From an uncultured Eubacteriales bacterium (GTDB lineage: Bacteria > Bacillota > Clostridia > Lachnospirales > Lachnospiraceae), in assembly GCA_900539455.1 (NCBI GenBank), contig UQCD01000002.1, forward strand, positions 182,439 through 246,438: a DNA stretch of 64,000 nt, given 5' to 3'. The position numbers and the translations under genes were made by a program. Positions 1 through 8,439 of this stretch are shown here, in pieces (position 1 is the stretch's first letter; each line of letters opens with the position of its first letter). The notes under the pieces were generated by a model. The model was not told the DNA's origin. It was given only the letters and a program-made list of their open reading frames with translations, and made no database searches.

Positions 1-2
1 GT

Positions 3-560
3 ATTTTAAATGTAAGCAGGGTTTACCTTAACGGATTAGAATACAAAAATCTTACAATTAAATTTGAGGACGGTATGATTAAGGAATATACCTGCTCAAA
101 TTATACTGATGAAAAGCAGTCAGTAGATTTTGTAAGGGAAAATCTGTTAAACAACAGAGAAACACTTCCAATAGGCGAATTTGCCATAGGCACTAATACA
201 ACAGCCTATGTAATGGCAAATAAATACAATATAGTATATAAATTACCAATTCTTATTGTAGAAAAAATGGGACCTCATTTTGCTGTAGGAGATACCTGTT
301 ATTCCTTTGAAGAGGATAATATGACCTACAATCCAGACGGAAAGGCTATTATTGCAAGGGAAAACGAAGTAAGTGCTCTTAGAAATGAAAATCCTGATAA
401 GGCATATTTTGGTATACATACAGATATTACGATTCCTTATGATGAGATTGGCGAAATATCTGCTGTAAGAAGTGATGGAACTAAGATATGTATTATTAAG
501 AATGGTAGATTTGTACTAGAAGGTACCGAGGAACTGAATGTGCCATTTGAAAATAATTAA
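3..560 (+). CDS. M29-type aminopeptidase, C-terminal part (5' end outside window)
   Basis: The frame is open from the first bases, so this is the last ~185 residues of a gene that begins upstream; the ATG at 75 is internal. The segments KMGPHFAVGDTCYSFEED and GIHTDITIPYDEIG, near the C-terminus, resemble the metal-binding C-terminal half of the M29 (AmpS/AmpT-like) metallo-aminopeptidases. In that family two clustered metals are held partly by a late His-x-Asp pair, and HTD here fits. It would act as a cytoplasmic exopeptidase. The catalytic N-terminal half is not visible, so the family call rests on the tail only. Confidence 0.65.
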   Translation: MLNVSRVYLNGLEYKNLTIKFEDGMIKEYTCSNYTDEKQSVDFVRENLLNNRETLPIGEFAIGTNTTAYVMANKYNIVYKLPILIVEKMGPHFAVGDTCYSFEEDNMTYNPDGKAIIARENEVSALRNENPDKAYFGIHTDITIPYDEIGEISAVRSDGTKICIIKNGRFVLEGTEELNVPFENN

Positions 561-568
561 GGTATTCA

Positions 569-597
569 TTGACTAGAGGTAGCAGATAAAGTAAAAT
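569..597 (+). promoter_or_regulatory. Sigma-A-type promoter for the pur operon
   Basis: TTGACT at 569-574 and TAAAAT at 592-597 are separated by exactly 17 bp. The promoter lies just after the aminopeptidase stop and gives purE a ~120-nt leader. That leader contains a short hairpin (GGCA 627-630 with TGCC 640-643), but I could match it to no known purine, PRPP or ZTP riboswitch. No PurR-like box was recognised. Confidence 0.6.
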
Positions 598-726
598 ATA
601 TAGTTGTATATTATTATGTAAAGGTTGGCAGATATAGATTGCCACGGACTTATGTAAGTACAGGGTGATTATACAAACTTATTACTTTATACAATTTATA
701 ATACAAAAATAAAAGGAGATACGAAC

Positions 727-1233
727 ATGGCTAAAGTTGGTATTATAATGGGTAGTGACTCAGATCTTGATATTATGGGAAAGGCTGCGGATATTCTTGA
801 AGAATTAGGTATTGATTATGAAATGACTATTATTTCAGCACACAGAATGCCAGATATTTTTTATGATTATGCAACTACAGCAGAAGAAAAAGGAATCAAG
901 GTTATTATTGCAGGTGCTGGTGGAGCAGCTCATTTGCCTGGTATGGCAGCAGCTATATTCCCAATGCCAGTAATTGGAGTACCTATTTACACAAAAGCAC
1001 TTGGTGGTGTTGATTCTCTTTACTCTATAGTTCAGATGCCTTCAGGTATTCCGGTAGCTACAGTAGCTATTAACGGAGGCTTAAATGCAGGACTTCTTGC
1101 TGCTAAGATTTTAGCTACAAATGATAGTGAGCTTTTAGAAAAGCTTAAAAAATATAAAGAAGGCATGAAAGATGCTGTTGTAGCTAAGGCTAAAAAGTTA
1201 GAAGAGGTTGGACATAAAAATTATACAAAGTAG
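727..1233 (+). CDS. purE: 5-(carboxyamino)imidazole ribonucleotide mutase PurE
   Basis: This 168-residue cytosolic enzyme converts N5-CAIR to CAIR in de novo purine synthesis. The N-terminal GSDSDLDIMGKA phosphate loop, the SAHRMPD motif and the AGAGGAAHLPGM segment are diagnostic of PurE, and the length is normal. The start follows AAAAGGAGAT. It is the first gene of purE-purM-purN-purD. The ATP-dependent partner PurK is not in the window, so whether this is a class I enzyme fed by PurK cannot be settled here. Confidence 0.96.
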   Translation: MAKVGIIMGSDSDLDIMGKAADILEELGIDYEMTIISAHRMPDIFYDYATTAEEKGIKVIIAGAGGAAHLPGMAAAIFPMPVIGVPIYTKALGGVDSLYSIVQMPSGIPVATVAINGGLNAGLLAAKILATNDSELLEKLKKYKEGMKDAVVAKAKKLEEVGHKNYTK

Positions 1234-1362
1234 TATTACCGGATATAATTTGTCCTAATCTATAATCTGTTACATTATGCTTTATATTAAAAGTATAAGG
1301 TGACTTAAATAAAAAGGAAGCAGTTATTAACAATACTTCCATAAATGAAAGGAAATATGAAA

Positions 1363-2388
1363 ATGGATTACAAAAACTCAGGTGTTGATATTGAAGCAGG
1401 CTACAAGTCAGTAGAGCTTATGAAAAGCGCTGTAAAGGGAACAATGCGACCAGAGGTATTAGGTGGACTTGGTGGATTTTCCGGTGCGTTTTCTTTAGAA
1501 AAAATAAAGGAAATGGAAGAACCAATTCTTTTATCTGGTACAGACGGCTGTGGAACAAAGGTAAAGCTTGCTTTTATATTAGACAAGCATGACACAATAG
1601 GAATTGATGCAGTTGCTATGTGTGTAAATGATGTTGTATGTGCAGGTGGTGAGCCATTATTCTTCCTTGACTATATTGCTTGCGGAAAGAATTATCCAGA
1701 AAAGATTGCTACTATCGTTAGTGGTGTAGCAGAAGGCTGTAAGCAGTCTGGCTGTGCACTTATTGGTGGTGAAACAGCAGAACATCCAGGCTTAATGCCA
1801 CAGGACGAATACGATCTCGCAGGTTTTGCAGTAGGCGTTGTAGACAAAAAGGATTTAATTACAGGCGAAAATATTAAGCCAGGTGATACACTTATTGGTA
1901 TTGCATCAAGTGGTGTACACAGCAACGGTTTCTCATTAGTCAGAAAAGTATTTAAGATGACAGAGGAAGCTTTAAATACATATTACGATTCTCTTGGAAC
2001 AACTCTTGGCGAGGCATTAATCGTTCCTACCAGAATATATGTAAAGGCTCTTAAATCAGTTAAAGAAGCTGGCGTTACAATTAAGGGCTGCAGCCATATT
2101 ACAGGTGGTGGCTTCTATGAAAATATTCCAAGAATGTTACCAGATGGTGTAAGAGCAGTAGTAAAAAAGGATAGCTACGAAGTGCCACCTATCTTTACAA
2201 TGCTTATGAAGGACGGCGACATTGCTGAAGAAATGATGTACAACACCTTTAATATGGGTATCGGCATGGTACTTGCTGTTGCCCCTGACGATAAGGAAGC
2301 TACAATAAAGGCATTAGAAGCTGCAGGCGAAAAGGCTTATGTTTTAGGACAGGTTGAAGCAGGCGAAAAGGGAGTAACATTATGCTAA
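1363..2388 (+). CDS. purM: Phosphoribosylformylglycinamidine cyclo-ligase PurM (AIR synthetase)
   Basis: PurM closes the imidazole ring of FGAM to give AIR, using ATP. The 341-residue product carries SGTDGCGTKVKLAF (ATP/Mg loop), the conserved GGETAEHPG and ASSGVHSNGFSLVRK. The start at 1363 is preferred because AAAGGA (1348-1353) sits 9 nt upstream and MDYKNSGVDIEAGY is the usual N-terminus. An in-frame ATG at 1345 overlaps the ribosome binding site and is unlikely. The stop overlaps the purN start by 7 bp, which indicates translational coupling. Confidence 0.95.
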   Translation: MDYKNSGVDIEAGYKSVELMKSAVKGTMRPEVLGGLGGFSGAFSLEKIKEMEEPILLSGTDGCGTKVKLAFILDKHDTIGIDAVAMCVNDVVCAGGEPLFFLDYIACGKNYPEKIATIVSGVAEGCKQSGCALIGGETAEHPGLMPQDEYDLAGFAVGVVDKKDLITGENIKPGDTLIGIASSGVHSNGFSLVRKVFKMTEEALNTYYDSLGTTLGEALIVPTRIYVKALKSVKEAGVTIKGCSHITGGGFYENIPRMLPDGVRAVVKKDSYEVPPIFTMLMKDGDIAEEMMYNTFNMGIGMVLAVAPDDKEATIKALEAAGEKAYVLGQVEAGEKGVTLC

Positions 2389-3008
2389 GAGTAGGTGTAT
2401 TGGTTTCAGGTGGAGGTACAAATCTTCAGGCTATAATAGATGGCATTGAAAATGGCTCCATAACAAACACTGAAATAGAGGTTGTTATTAGTAATAACAA
2501 AAATGCGTACGCACTAGAAAGAGCCAAAAACCATGGTATTGACAGCCTTTGTGTGTCACCAAAGGATTATGACACAAGGGAGGATTTTAATGCAGCATTA
2601 ATCCAAGCTCTTGATAGCTACAATTTAGATTTAATTGTACTTGCAGGCTGTTTAGTGGTTTTACCAGAGGCACTTATAAAGAAATATACAGGCAGAATAA
2701 TCAATATTCACCCATCACTGATTCCGGCCTTTTGTGGAACAGGCTTTTACGGACTTAAGGTTCATGAAAAAGCATTGGAAAGAGGTGTGAAGGTAACAGG
2801 AGCCACAGTTCATTTTGTAGATGAGGGTACCGATACAGGTCCTATTATTTTCCAGAAAACTGTAGAGGTATTACCAGACGATACACCAAAGTCATTACAG
2901 CAAAGAGTAATGGAGCAGGCTGAATGGGTAATTATGCCTAAAGCAATAGATTGTATTGCAAATGGAAAAGTAGAGATAGCAGATAACAAGGTCATAATAA
3001 AAAAATAA
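2382..3008 (+). CDS. purN: Phosphoribosylglycinamide formyltransferase PurN
   Basis: This 208-residue GART transfers formyl from 10-formyl-THF to GAR. It shows the early VLVSGGGTNLQAII loop, the catalytic segment NIHPSLIPAF (Asn and His) and the DEGTDTGPII segment carrying the catalytic Asp. It starts inside the end of purM and uses a GGAG within the purM coding sequence. The length is typical for a Firmicute PurN. It lies between purM and purD in the purine operon. Confidence 0.95.
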   Translation: MLRVGVLVSGGGTNLQAIIDGIENGSITNTEIEVVISNNKNAYALERAKNHGIDSLCVSPKDYDTREDFNAALIQALDSYNLDLIVLAGCLVVLPEALIKKYTGRIINIHPSLIPAFCGTGFYGLKVHEKALERGVKVTGATVHFVDEGTDTGPIIFQKTVEVLPDDTPKSLQQRVMEQAEWVIMPKAIDCIANGKVEIADNKVIIKK

Positions 3009-3038
3009 CATCATTTACATATACATATGGAGGTTGCC

Positions 3039-4310
3039 ATGAAAGTTTTAATAGTTGGAAGCGGTGGAAGAGAACATACGATAGCTTGGAAGGTTGCACA
3101 AAGCAAAAAGGTTGATAAAATATATTGTGCACCAGGAAATGCTGGTATTGGCCAGATTGCTGAATGTGTAAACATAGGTGCAATGGAGTTTGATAAGTTA
3201 GTAGCATTTGCTAAGGAAAACACTATTGATTTAACTATTATCGGAATGGACGACCCCCTTGTAGGTGGTGTTGTAGATGCTTTTGAAAAGGAAGGTCTTA
3301 GAGTGTTCGGACCTAGAAAAAATGCAGCTATACTTGAAGGCTCAAAGGCATTTTCAAAGGATTTAATGAAGAAATACAATATTCCTACAGCTGCATATGA
3401 AACCTTTGATTCTCCCGATAAGGCATTGGAATACCTGGAAACATCTAAGTATCCTGTCGTTTTAAAGGCAGATGGATTGGCACTTGGAAAAGGCGTTCTT
3501 ATTTGTAATACAAAGGAGGAGGCTGTTGCTGGTGTTAAAGAATTAATGGTAGACAAGCAGTTTGGTGCAGCAGGAAATACTATTGTTGTAGAAGAGTTTA
3601 TGACAGGCAGAGAGGTATCAGTGCTTTCCTTCGTAGACGGAAATACTATAAAGATTATGACCTCAGCACAGGATCATAAGCGTGCAAAGGACGGAGATCA
3701 GGGATTAAATACTGGTGGAATGGGAACATTCTCTCCTAGTCCATTTTATACAAAAGAGGTAGATGAGTTCTGCCACAAATACATTTATCAAAAAACTGTA
3801 GATGCTATGAAGGCAGAAGGCAGAGAATTTAAGGGCATTATATTCTTCGGATTAATGCTTACAGACGAAGGACCAAAGGTATTAGAATATAACGCAAGAT
3901 TTGGAGATCCTGAAACTCAGGTTGTTCTTCCTAGAATGAAGAATGACATAGTTGAGGTTTTTGAAGCTTGTATAGATGGAACCTTAGATAAAATCGATTT
4001 AGAGTTCGAGGATAATGCAGCAGTATGTGTTGTTCTTGCTTCTGACGGTTATCCGGTTCATTACGAAAAGGGCTTTAAAATTTCAGGACTTGAGAAGTTC
4101 AAGGATAAAGAAGGATATTATGTTTTCCACGCTGGTACAAAGCTATCAGGTGATGACATAGTGACAAACGGTGGCAGAGTGCTTGGTGTTGTTGCAAAGG
4201 GTGAAAATCTGAAGGCAGCAAGGGCTAATGCTTACGAAGCTACAAAGTTAATTGAATTTGAAAACAAATATATGCGAAACGATATAGGAAAGGCAATCGA
4301 TGAAGTGTAA
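3039..4310 (+). CDS. purD: Phosphoribosylamine-glycine ligase PurD (GAR synthetase)
   Basis: PurD joins glycine to phosphoribosylamine with ATP. The ATP-grasp protein of 423 residues begins MKVLIVGSGGREHTIAWK and carries EYNARFGDPETQ near the end of the grasp fold. The ATG at 3039 is chosen because GGAGG (3029-3033) precedes it; the ATG at 3027 lies on that site. The 3' end overlaps the next gene by 11 bp, so the hydrolase downstream may be translated from the pur transcript. Confidence 0.95.
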   Translation: MKVLIVGSGGREHTIAWKVAQSKKVDKIYCAPGNAGIGQIAECVNIGAMEFDKLVAFAKENTIDLTIIGMDDPLVGGVVDAFEKEGLRVFGPRKNAAILEGSKAFSKDLMKKYNIPTAAYETFDSPDKALEYLETSKYPVVLKADGLALGKGVLICNTKEEAVAGVKELMVDKQFGAAGNTIVVEEFMTGREVSVLSFVDGNTIKIMTSAQDHKRAKDGDQGLNTGGMGTFSPSPFYTKEVDEFCHKYIYQKTVDAMKAEGREFKGIIFFGLMLTDEGPKVLEYNARFGDPETQVVLPRMKNDIVEVFEACIDGTLDKIDLEFEDNAAVCVVLASDGYPVHYEKGFKISGLEKFKDKEGYYVFHAGTKLSGDDIVTNGGRVLGVVAKGENLKAARANAYEATKLIEFENKYMRNDIGKAIDEV

Positions 4311-6324
4311 GTTTTCAAAGAAAAAAGCCAGTTACATTTGTTATATGCTAATTATATCAATGTTAATTGGCTTTTTTACAAATGATACAAGTGCATATGG
4401 ATATGATGAAAAACAGGCAGTTGTTGTAGGTGTGTCAGGCTCCTCTTTAAATGTAAGAAATGATGCAGGCACAAGTGGAACAGGTGTTATTGCTTCCTTG
4501 CAAAATGGAACAACTGTTACTGTTATAGGGGAAAAGTACGCCTCTGACGGAAGCTTGTGGTACAAGATCAGATTTGACAGTGGAGATAAGACTATAGAAG
4601 GCTTTTGTCATAGTATGTATATAGAAAAGATATATACATCAGATGCAGATTTTGAAGAATACTTAAATGAGCAGGGCTTCCCGGAAAGTTACAAGCCGGC
4701 ACTTAGAAAGCTTCACGAAAAATATCCAAACTGGATATTTAAGGCAGATAATGTAAAATACACCTGGAAGGAAGTTTTAAAGGCTGAAAATTTAATAGGC
4801 AGAAGCCTTATAGGAAATGAGCAGATAAGCTCTTATAAGTCAACTGTTGGAGAAGCCTATAACTGGACCACAGGAAAATGGACAGGCTATGATGGAGATG
4901 GATGGGTACAGGCATCAAGTGATTTAATAGCATATTGTCTTGATCCTAGAAACTTCCTTGATGAAAAATATATTTTTCAGTTTGAAACCTTAAAATATAA
5001 TAGTCTATGGCAAAATGAGGACGGTGTAAAGAAGATTATTACCGGAACCTTTATGGGAAACGGCAAAATTGAAAATAATATGACCTACAGCACAGCATTA
5101 ATGGAGGCTGCTGAAAAATCTGGCGTTAGTCCATTCCACTTAGCTTCAAGCATTAGATTGGAAATAGGAACGACAAATCCATCAGCAATTATTTCCGGAA
5201 CAGTTGCAGGCTATGAGAGCTATTACAATTACTACAACTGGAATGCCTATGTATCTAATGGAAAGTCAGCTATTGAAAATGGTCTTATTTTTGCAATGAA
5301 AACAGATGCTACCACGCTTAGGCCGTGGAATACAAGATATAAGGCTATAGTTGGTGGGGCTATGAAGCTGGGTAATGATTATGTTAATCGAGGACAAAAC
5401 ACTACATACTACAGAAAATTTGATTTAGTATCACCTTATTATCATCAGTATATGACACATGTACTGGCTGCTAAGATTGAAGGGGCAAGAGTTGCTGAGG
5501 GCTATACAGACGAAATGAAAAAAAATCTGAGCTTGGAGTTTATTATTCCTGTATATAAGAATATGCCAGCTACAGCCTGTCCTATACCTACAGGTGACGG
5601 AAGTCCAAATAATGCACTAAAGACGCTTAGTGTGTCAAATGCTGCACTTACACCAACCTTTAATCCGTCAAAGCCTATTGATACTACAAGCTTTACAGTA
5701 ACAGTTCCGAACAGTACAAAGACTGTAAATGTAAGTGCAAGTACATATGACAGCAGAGCTTCCCTAAAGGGTACTGGCAACAAAAACCTTAGCATTGGTA
5801 ACAATAAGGTAGAAATAGTGGTAACTGCCCAGAATGGTGCAGTCCGCAAATACACTATAAATATTATTAGAGAAGAAGGAACTACACCAGAAGCTGCTTA
5901 TTCAATTTCACTTCCAAAGGATGATAGCACTAAGACTATCAGAGGCTTGTCAGTAAATATGAGCATTGAAGCTGTAAAAAAGAAGTTTAGTGTAAAAAAT
6001 GGAACACTTGAGATAAGAGATAAAAACAACAATGAAAAAAAATCTGGTGTTGTTGGAACCGGGGATAAGGCTGTAATAGTTGACTTAAATGGAAAGAAGG
6101 TATTTGAATATACATTTGTTTTATACGGAGATGTGGACGGAGATGGAATAATTAACATAAAGGATGCACTTTTTATTAGAAAACACAATTTAGGTGAAAG
6201 AAAGCTTGAAGGTGTATATTTACTTGCAGGAGATGTAGACCGAGGCAATGACGGAGTTAATATAAAGGACGCATTGATTCTTAGAAAATACAATTTAGGA
6301 CAGAGAACTATTAATCAGCAATAA
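4300..6324 (+). CDS. Secreted glucosaminidase-type peptidoglycan hydrolase with SH3, cadherin-like and dockerin modules
   Basis: The 674-residue protein has a signal peptide (~1-32), a bacterial SH3 domain (~40-105; SSLNVRNDAG), and a long domain (~115-430) resembling the GH73/LytD endo-beta-N-acetylglucosaminidase family. That domain includes GVSPFHLASSIRLEIGTT, whose Glu is the likely acid, and YNYYNWNAYVSNGKSAIENG. A cadherin-like beta-sandwich follows (~440-525), then a two-repeat C-terminal dockerin with calcium loops GDVDGDGIINIKDAL and a second VNIKDALILRKYNLG. The expected role is cleavage of peptidoglycan glycan strands outside the cell. The next gene encodes a cohesin, so the dockerin has an obvious partner. 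The exact linkage cut is inferred. Confidence 0.85.
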   Translation: MKCKFSKKKASYICYMLIISMLIGFFTNDTSAYGYDEKQAVVVGVSGSSLNVRNDAGTSGTGVIASLQNGTTVTVIGEKYASDGSLWYKIRFDSGDKTIEGFCHSMYIEKIYTSDADFEEYLNEQGFPESYKPALRKLHEKYPNWIFKADNVKYTWKEVLKAENLIGRSLIGNEQISSYKSTVGEAYNWTTGKWTGYDGDGWVQASSDLIAYCLDPRNFLDEKYIFQFETLKYNSLWQNEDGVKKIITGTFMGNGKIENNMTYSTALMEAAEKSGVSPFHLASSIRLEIGTTNPSAIISGTVAGYESYYNYYNWNAYVSNGKSAIENGLIFAMKTDATTLRPWNTRYKAIVGGAMKLGNDYVNRGQNTTYYRKFDLVSPYYHQYMTHVLAAKIEGARVAEGYTDEMKKNLSLEFIIPVYKNMPATACPIPTGDGSPNNALKTLSVSNAALTPTFNPSKPIDTTSFTVTVPNSTKTVNVSASTYDSRASLKGTGNKNLSIGNNKVEIVVTAQNGAVRKYTINIIREEGTTPEAAYSISLPKDDSTKTIRGLSVNMSIEAVKKKFSVKNGTLEIRDKNNNEKKSGVVGTGDKAVIVDLNGKKVFEYTFVLYGDVDGDGIINIKDALFIRKHNLGERKLEGVYLLAGDVDRGNDGVNIKDALILRKYNLGQRTINQQ

Positions 6325-6355
6325 AATATGTTAGAAATTCGAGAGGAAAATATCA

Positions 6356-8416
6356 ATGAAACAAAAAAAAGTTAGTAGAGCCTTAATGGTGATTTTATTT
6401 TCAATGATTTTTATTGCTGCATATAAGACTATAGCTTATGCAGCAAATGTTAGTGGATCTATTAGTAGTGCTAATGCAGTTATAGGAGAAAATGTAACAC
6501 TAACAGTTAATCTTTCTTCAAACATTGAAATCTTTGGATTTGATGTGCATATTCAATATGACGCCTCTAAGCTGGATTTTGTTTCAGGAAGCTCTAATAT
6601 TGCTAGTGTTAATGGTGGAAATGGAAGAATTACTTTATACAGCGATACCTGTTCAAGCAAAAATGTGACAGCAACGCTTGTTTTTAAGGCAAAAGAGGCT
6701 GGAAGTCATAATGTATATTTAACAGCAGACAGCTCAGTATATGATAATGATGTTGTAAAAATGAATTTAGTAGCATCTACAGGTGTTATTACAGCAACCA
6801 GTGAAGCACCAGTTTCTGCTGACAACAATTTAAAGGATTTAACAGTATATGTTGAGGATGAAAATGGAAATACAACTAATGGCTGGTTCTGGCCAGCTTT
6901 CAACAAGGATACTACACAATATTACTTAAATGTTGACGGCAATGCAAAGAAGCTTGCTATAACAGCCAATGCAAATAGTGGAACAAGTACAGTAAGTCTT
7001 AATAATCCAGAGCTTGTAGTAGGAAATAATAATATTAATATTACAGTAAAGGCACAGGACGGAAGTACAAAGACCTATGTTATAGCTGTTACAAAGGCTG
7101 AAAGGGAAACTGAGTCAGAATCCCAGACTGAAAGTAAAAATCCGGATGAAACTACAGGTGGTGACCAAAATACTTCAAATAAAAAGGTTACTATTGGCAA
7201 TAAAACATATACTATCACAGATTATAACAACGAAATGACCCTGCCGGAGGGCTATGAAATCGTAGACTATGATTACAAAGGAAATAATATTAAGGCACTT
7301 AAGGGCTTAGGTACCGGACTTATTCTTGTGGCATTTGTTGATGACACTTCAAATATAAAAAGCTTTGTATATGATGAAACAGCTGACGATTTTTATAAAT
7401 TTATTACAGCTAATGTAAAATCAGCTCAATATGTGTTAGTAGATATGCCGTCTGTAGGTGAAAATATTAATATTCCAGCAAATTATACTTTATCATCAAT
7501 CAATTATGATAATAGTGTATTAGTAGCTTATGTATCGGGAGATAGTAAAATATATATAGTTTCTGCTATTGATTGTAACGGTAAAAAGGGATTGTATTAT
7601 CTTGATAGCGAAAATAATACTATTATGAGGTATTTTGAAAATGAAAATGCAATAAATACGAACACAAATACTAATAACAATAGTGATTCTGATGAATTAT
7701 ATAAAGTAAAGACACAAAGCAGAATTATACTAATTATTTCAGTAACAATAGGATTGGTTATGCTGGGCGTTATTCTTGCTTTAGTTGTTTCAAGAAAAAA
7801 TAGCAAGGACGAAGATTTAGATGATGAATATGATGATGAATTAGACGAAGAATATGACGAGGACGAGTATGAGGAAGAACAAGAGGAAGAATATGACGAG
7901 GACGAGTATGAGGACGAGTATGAGGACGAGTATGAGGAAGAGTATGACGAGGACAAGTATGAGGAGGAGTATGACGAGGACGAAAGCGAGGAAGAACAAG
8001 AGGGAGAAGAGAAAGAGGAAGAACATAACGAGGAAGAACATAACGAGGAAAGAGACAAGGAGGAGCAAGAAGCAGATAATGATAAAAATAATGCAGGGGA
8101 AGAAATAAACGAAGAGAATGATAAGAGTAATGGCAAGGAAGAGTTAAATAAAGAAAATAAAAAGGATGAGAAAATAGTAGAGGTTGAAAAATCAAATAAC
8201 AAATCAGAGGACGACAAGTCAACTGAGAAGGCAGAAAAGGTGGATAATGCAGATAAGGCAGATAACACAGATAACACAGAGCCGGAAGAGCCTATGTCTA
8301 ACAGTGAAAAAGTAAAGGAATTATTAGATGACGATTCAACCTCACTAAAGGAAGATGAGTTAGATATGGTTTTAGATGAATTGTTAAGCGATATATTAGA
8401 CGGAGATAATAAATAA
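6356..8416 (+). CDS. Membrane-anchored cohesin protein with acidic repetitive cytoplasmic tail
   Basis: The 686-residue product has a signal peptide ending near AYA-AN (~30) and a cohesin domain (~30-150; IFGFDVHIQYDASKLDFVSG is the typical cohesin start). Next come a cadherin-like sandwich (~160-245; KDLTVYVEDENGNTTNGWF), a Thr/Glu linker and an unassigned domain (~275-430). One membrane helix (~456-480) leads to a ~200-residue tail dominated by Glu, Asp, Tyr and Lys. The topology implies the cohesin is outside and the acidic tail inside. It follows the dockerin hydrolase by 31 bp, so it probably tethers that enzyme at the cell surface. The function of the tail is unknown. Confidence 0.8.
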   Translation: MKQKKVSRALMVILFSMIFIAAYKTIAYAANVSGSISSANAVIGENVTLTVNLSSNIEIFGFDVHIQYDASKLDFVSGSSNIASVNGGNGRITLYSDTCSSKNVTATLVFKAKEAGSHNVYLTADSSVYDNDVVKMNLVASTGVITATSEAPVSADNNLKDLTVYVEDENGNTTNGWFWPAFNKDTTQYYLNVDGNAKKLAITANANSGTSTVSLNNPELVVGNNNINITVKAQDGSTKTYVIAVTKAERETESESQTESKNPDETTGGDQNTSNKKVTIGNKTYTITDYNNEMTLPEGYEIVDYDYKGNNIKALKGLGTGLILVAFVDDTSNIKSFVYDETADDFYKFITANVKSAQYVLVDMPSVGENINIPANYTLSSINYDNSVLVAYVSGDSKIYIVSAIDCNGKKGLYYLDSENNTIMRYFENENAINTNTNTNNNSDSDELYKVKTQSRIILIISVTIGLVMLGVILALVVSRKNSKDEDLDDEYDDELDEEYDEDEYEEEQEEEYDEDEYEDEYEDEYEEEYDEDKYEEEYDEDESEEEQEGEEKEEEHNEEEHNEERDKEEQEADNDKNNAGEEINEENDKSNGKEELNKENKKDEKIVEVEKSNNKSEDDKSTEKAEKVDNADKADNTDNTEPEEPMSNSEKVKELLDDDSTSLKEDELDMVLDELLSDILDGDNK
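7801..8060 (+). repeat. Degenerate coding tandem repeat (GAC/GAG/TAT-rich)
   Basis: Inside the cohesin gene, short units built from GACGAGGACGAGTATGAG repeat imperfectly. They encode runs such as EYDEDEYEDEYEDEYEEE. The reading frame is preserved throughout, and units differ mainly by whole-codon changes, so slippage is constrained by translation. The antisense strand therefore shows long Ser-rich open frames that are not genes. Confidence 0.85.
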
Positions 8417-8439
8417 GGGGCTAACAGGAGGTGTGGAAT

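Noticed and set aside
598..726. Possible purine-type riboswitch in the purE leader
   Set aside because: A short hairpin is present, but none of the conserved cores of guanine, PRPP/ykkC or ZTP riboswitches could be found.
3011..3556. Minus-strand open frame of ~180 codons across purD
   Set aside because: It lies wholly antisense to a certain purD, with no ribosome binding site and no recognisable domain.
5502..6293. Minus-strand open frames of 117 and 131 codons across the dockerin hydrolase gene
   Set aside because: They are antisense to a well-supported gene, and their hydrophobic-looking content is a by-product of its Thr/Lys/Asn codons.
7597..8277. Long Ser-rich open frames on the minus strand
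   Set aside because: They are the complement of GAC/GAG/TAT repeats in the cohesin gene's acidic tail; no ribosome binding site and only Ser/Leu/Pro low complexity.
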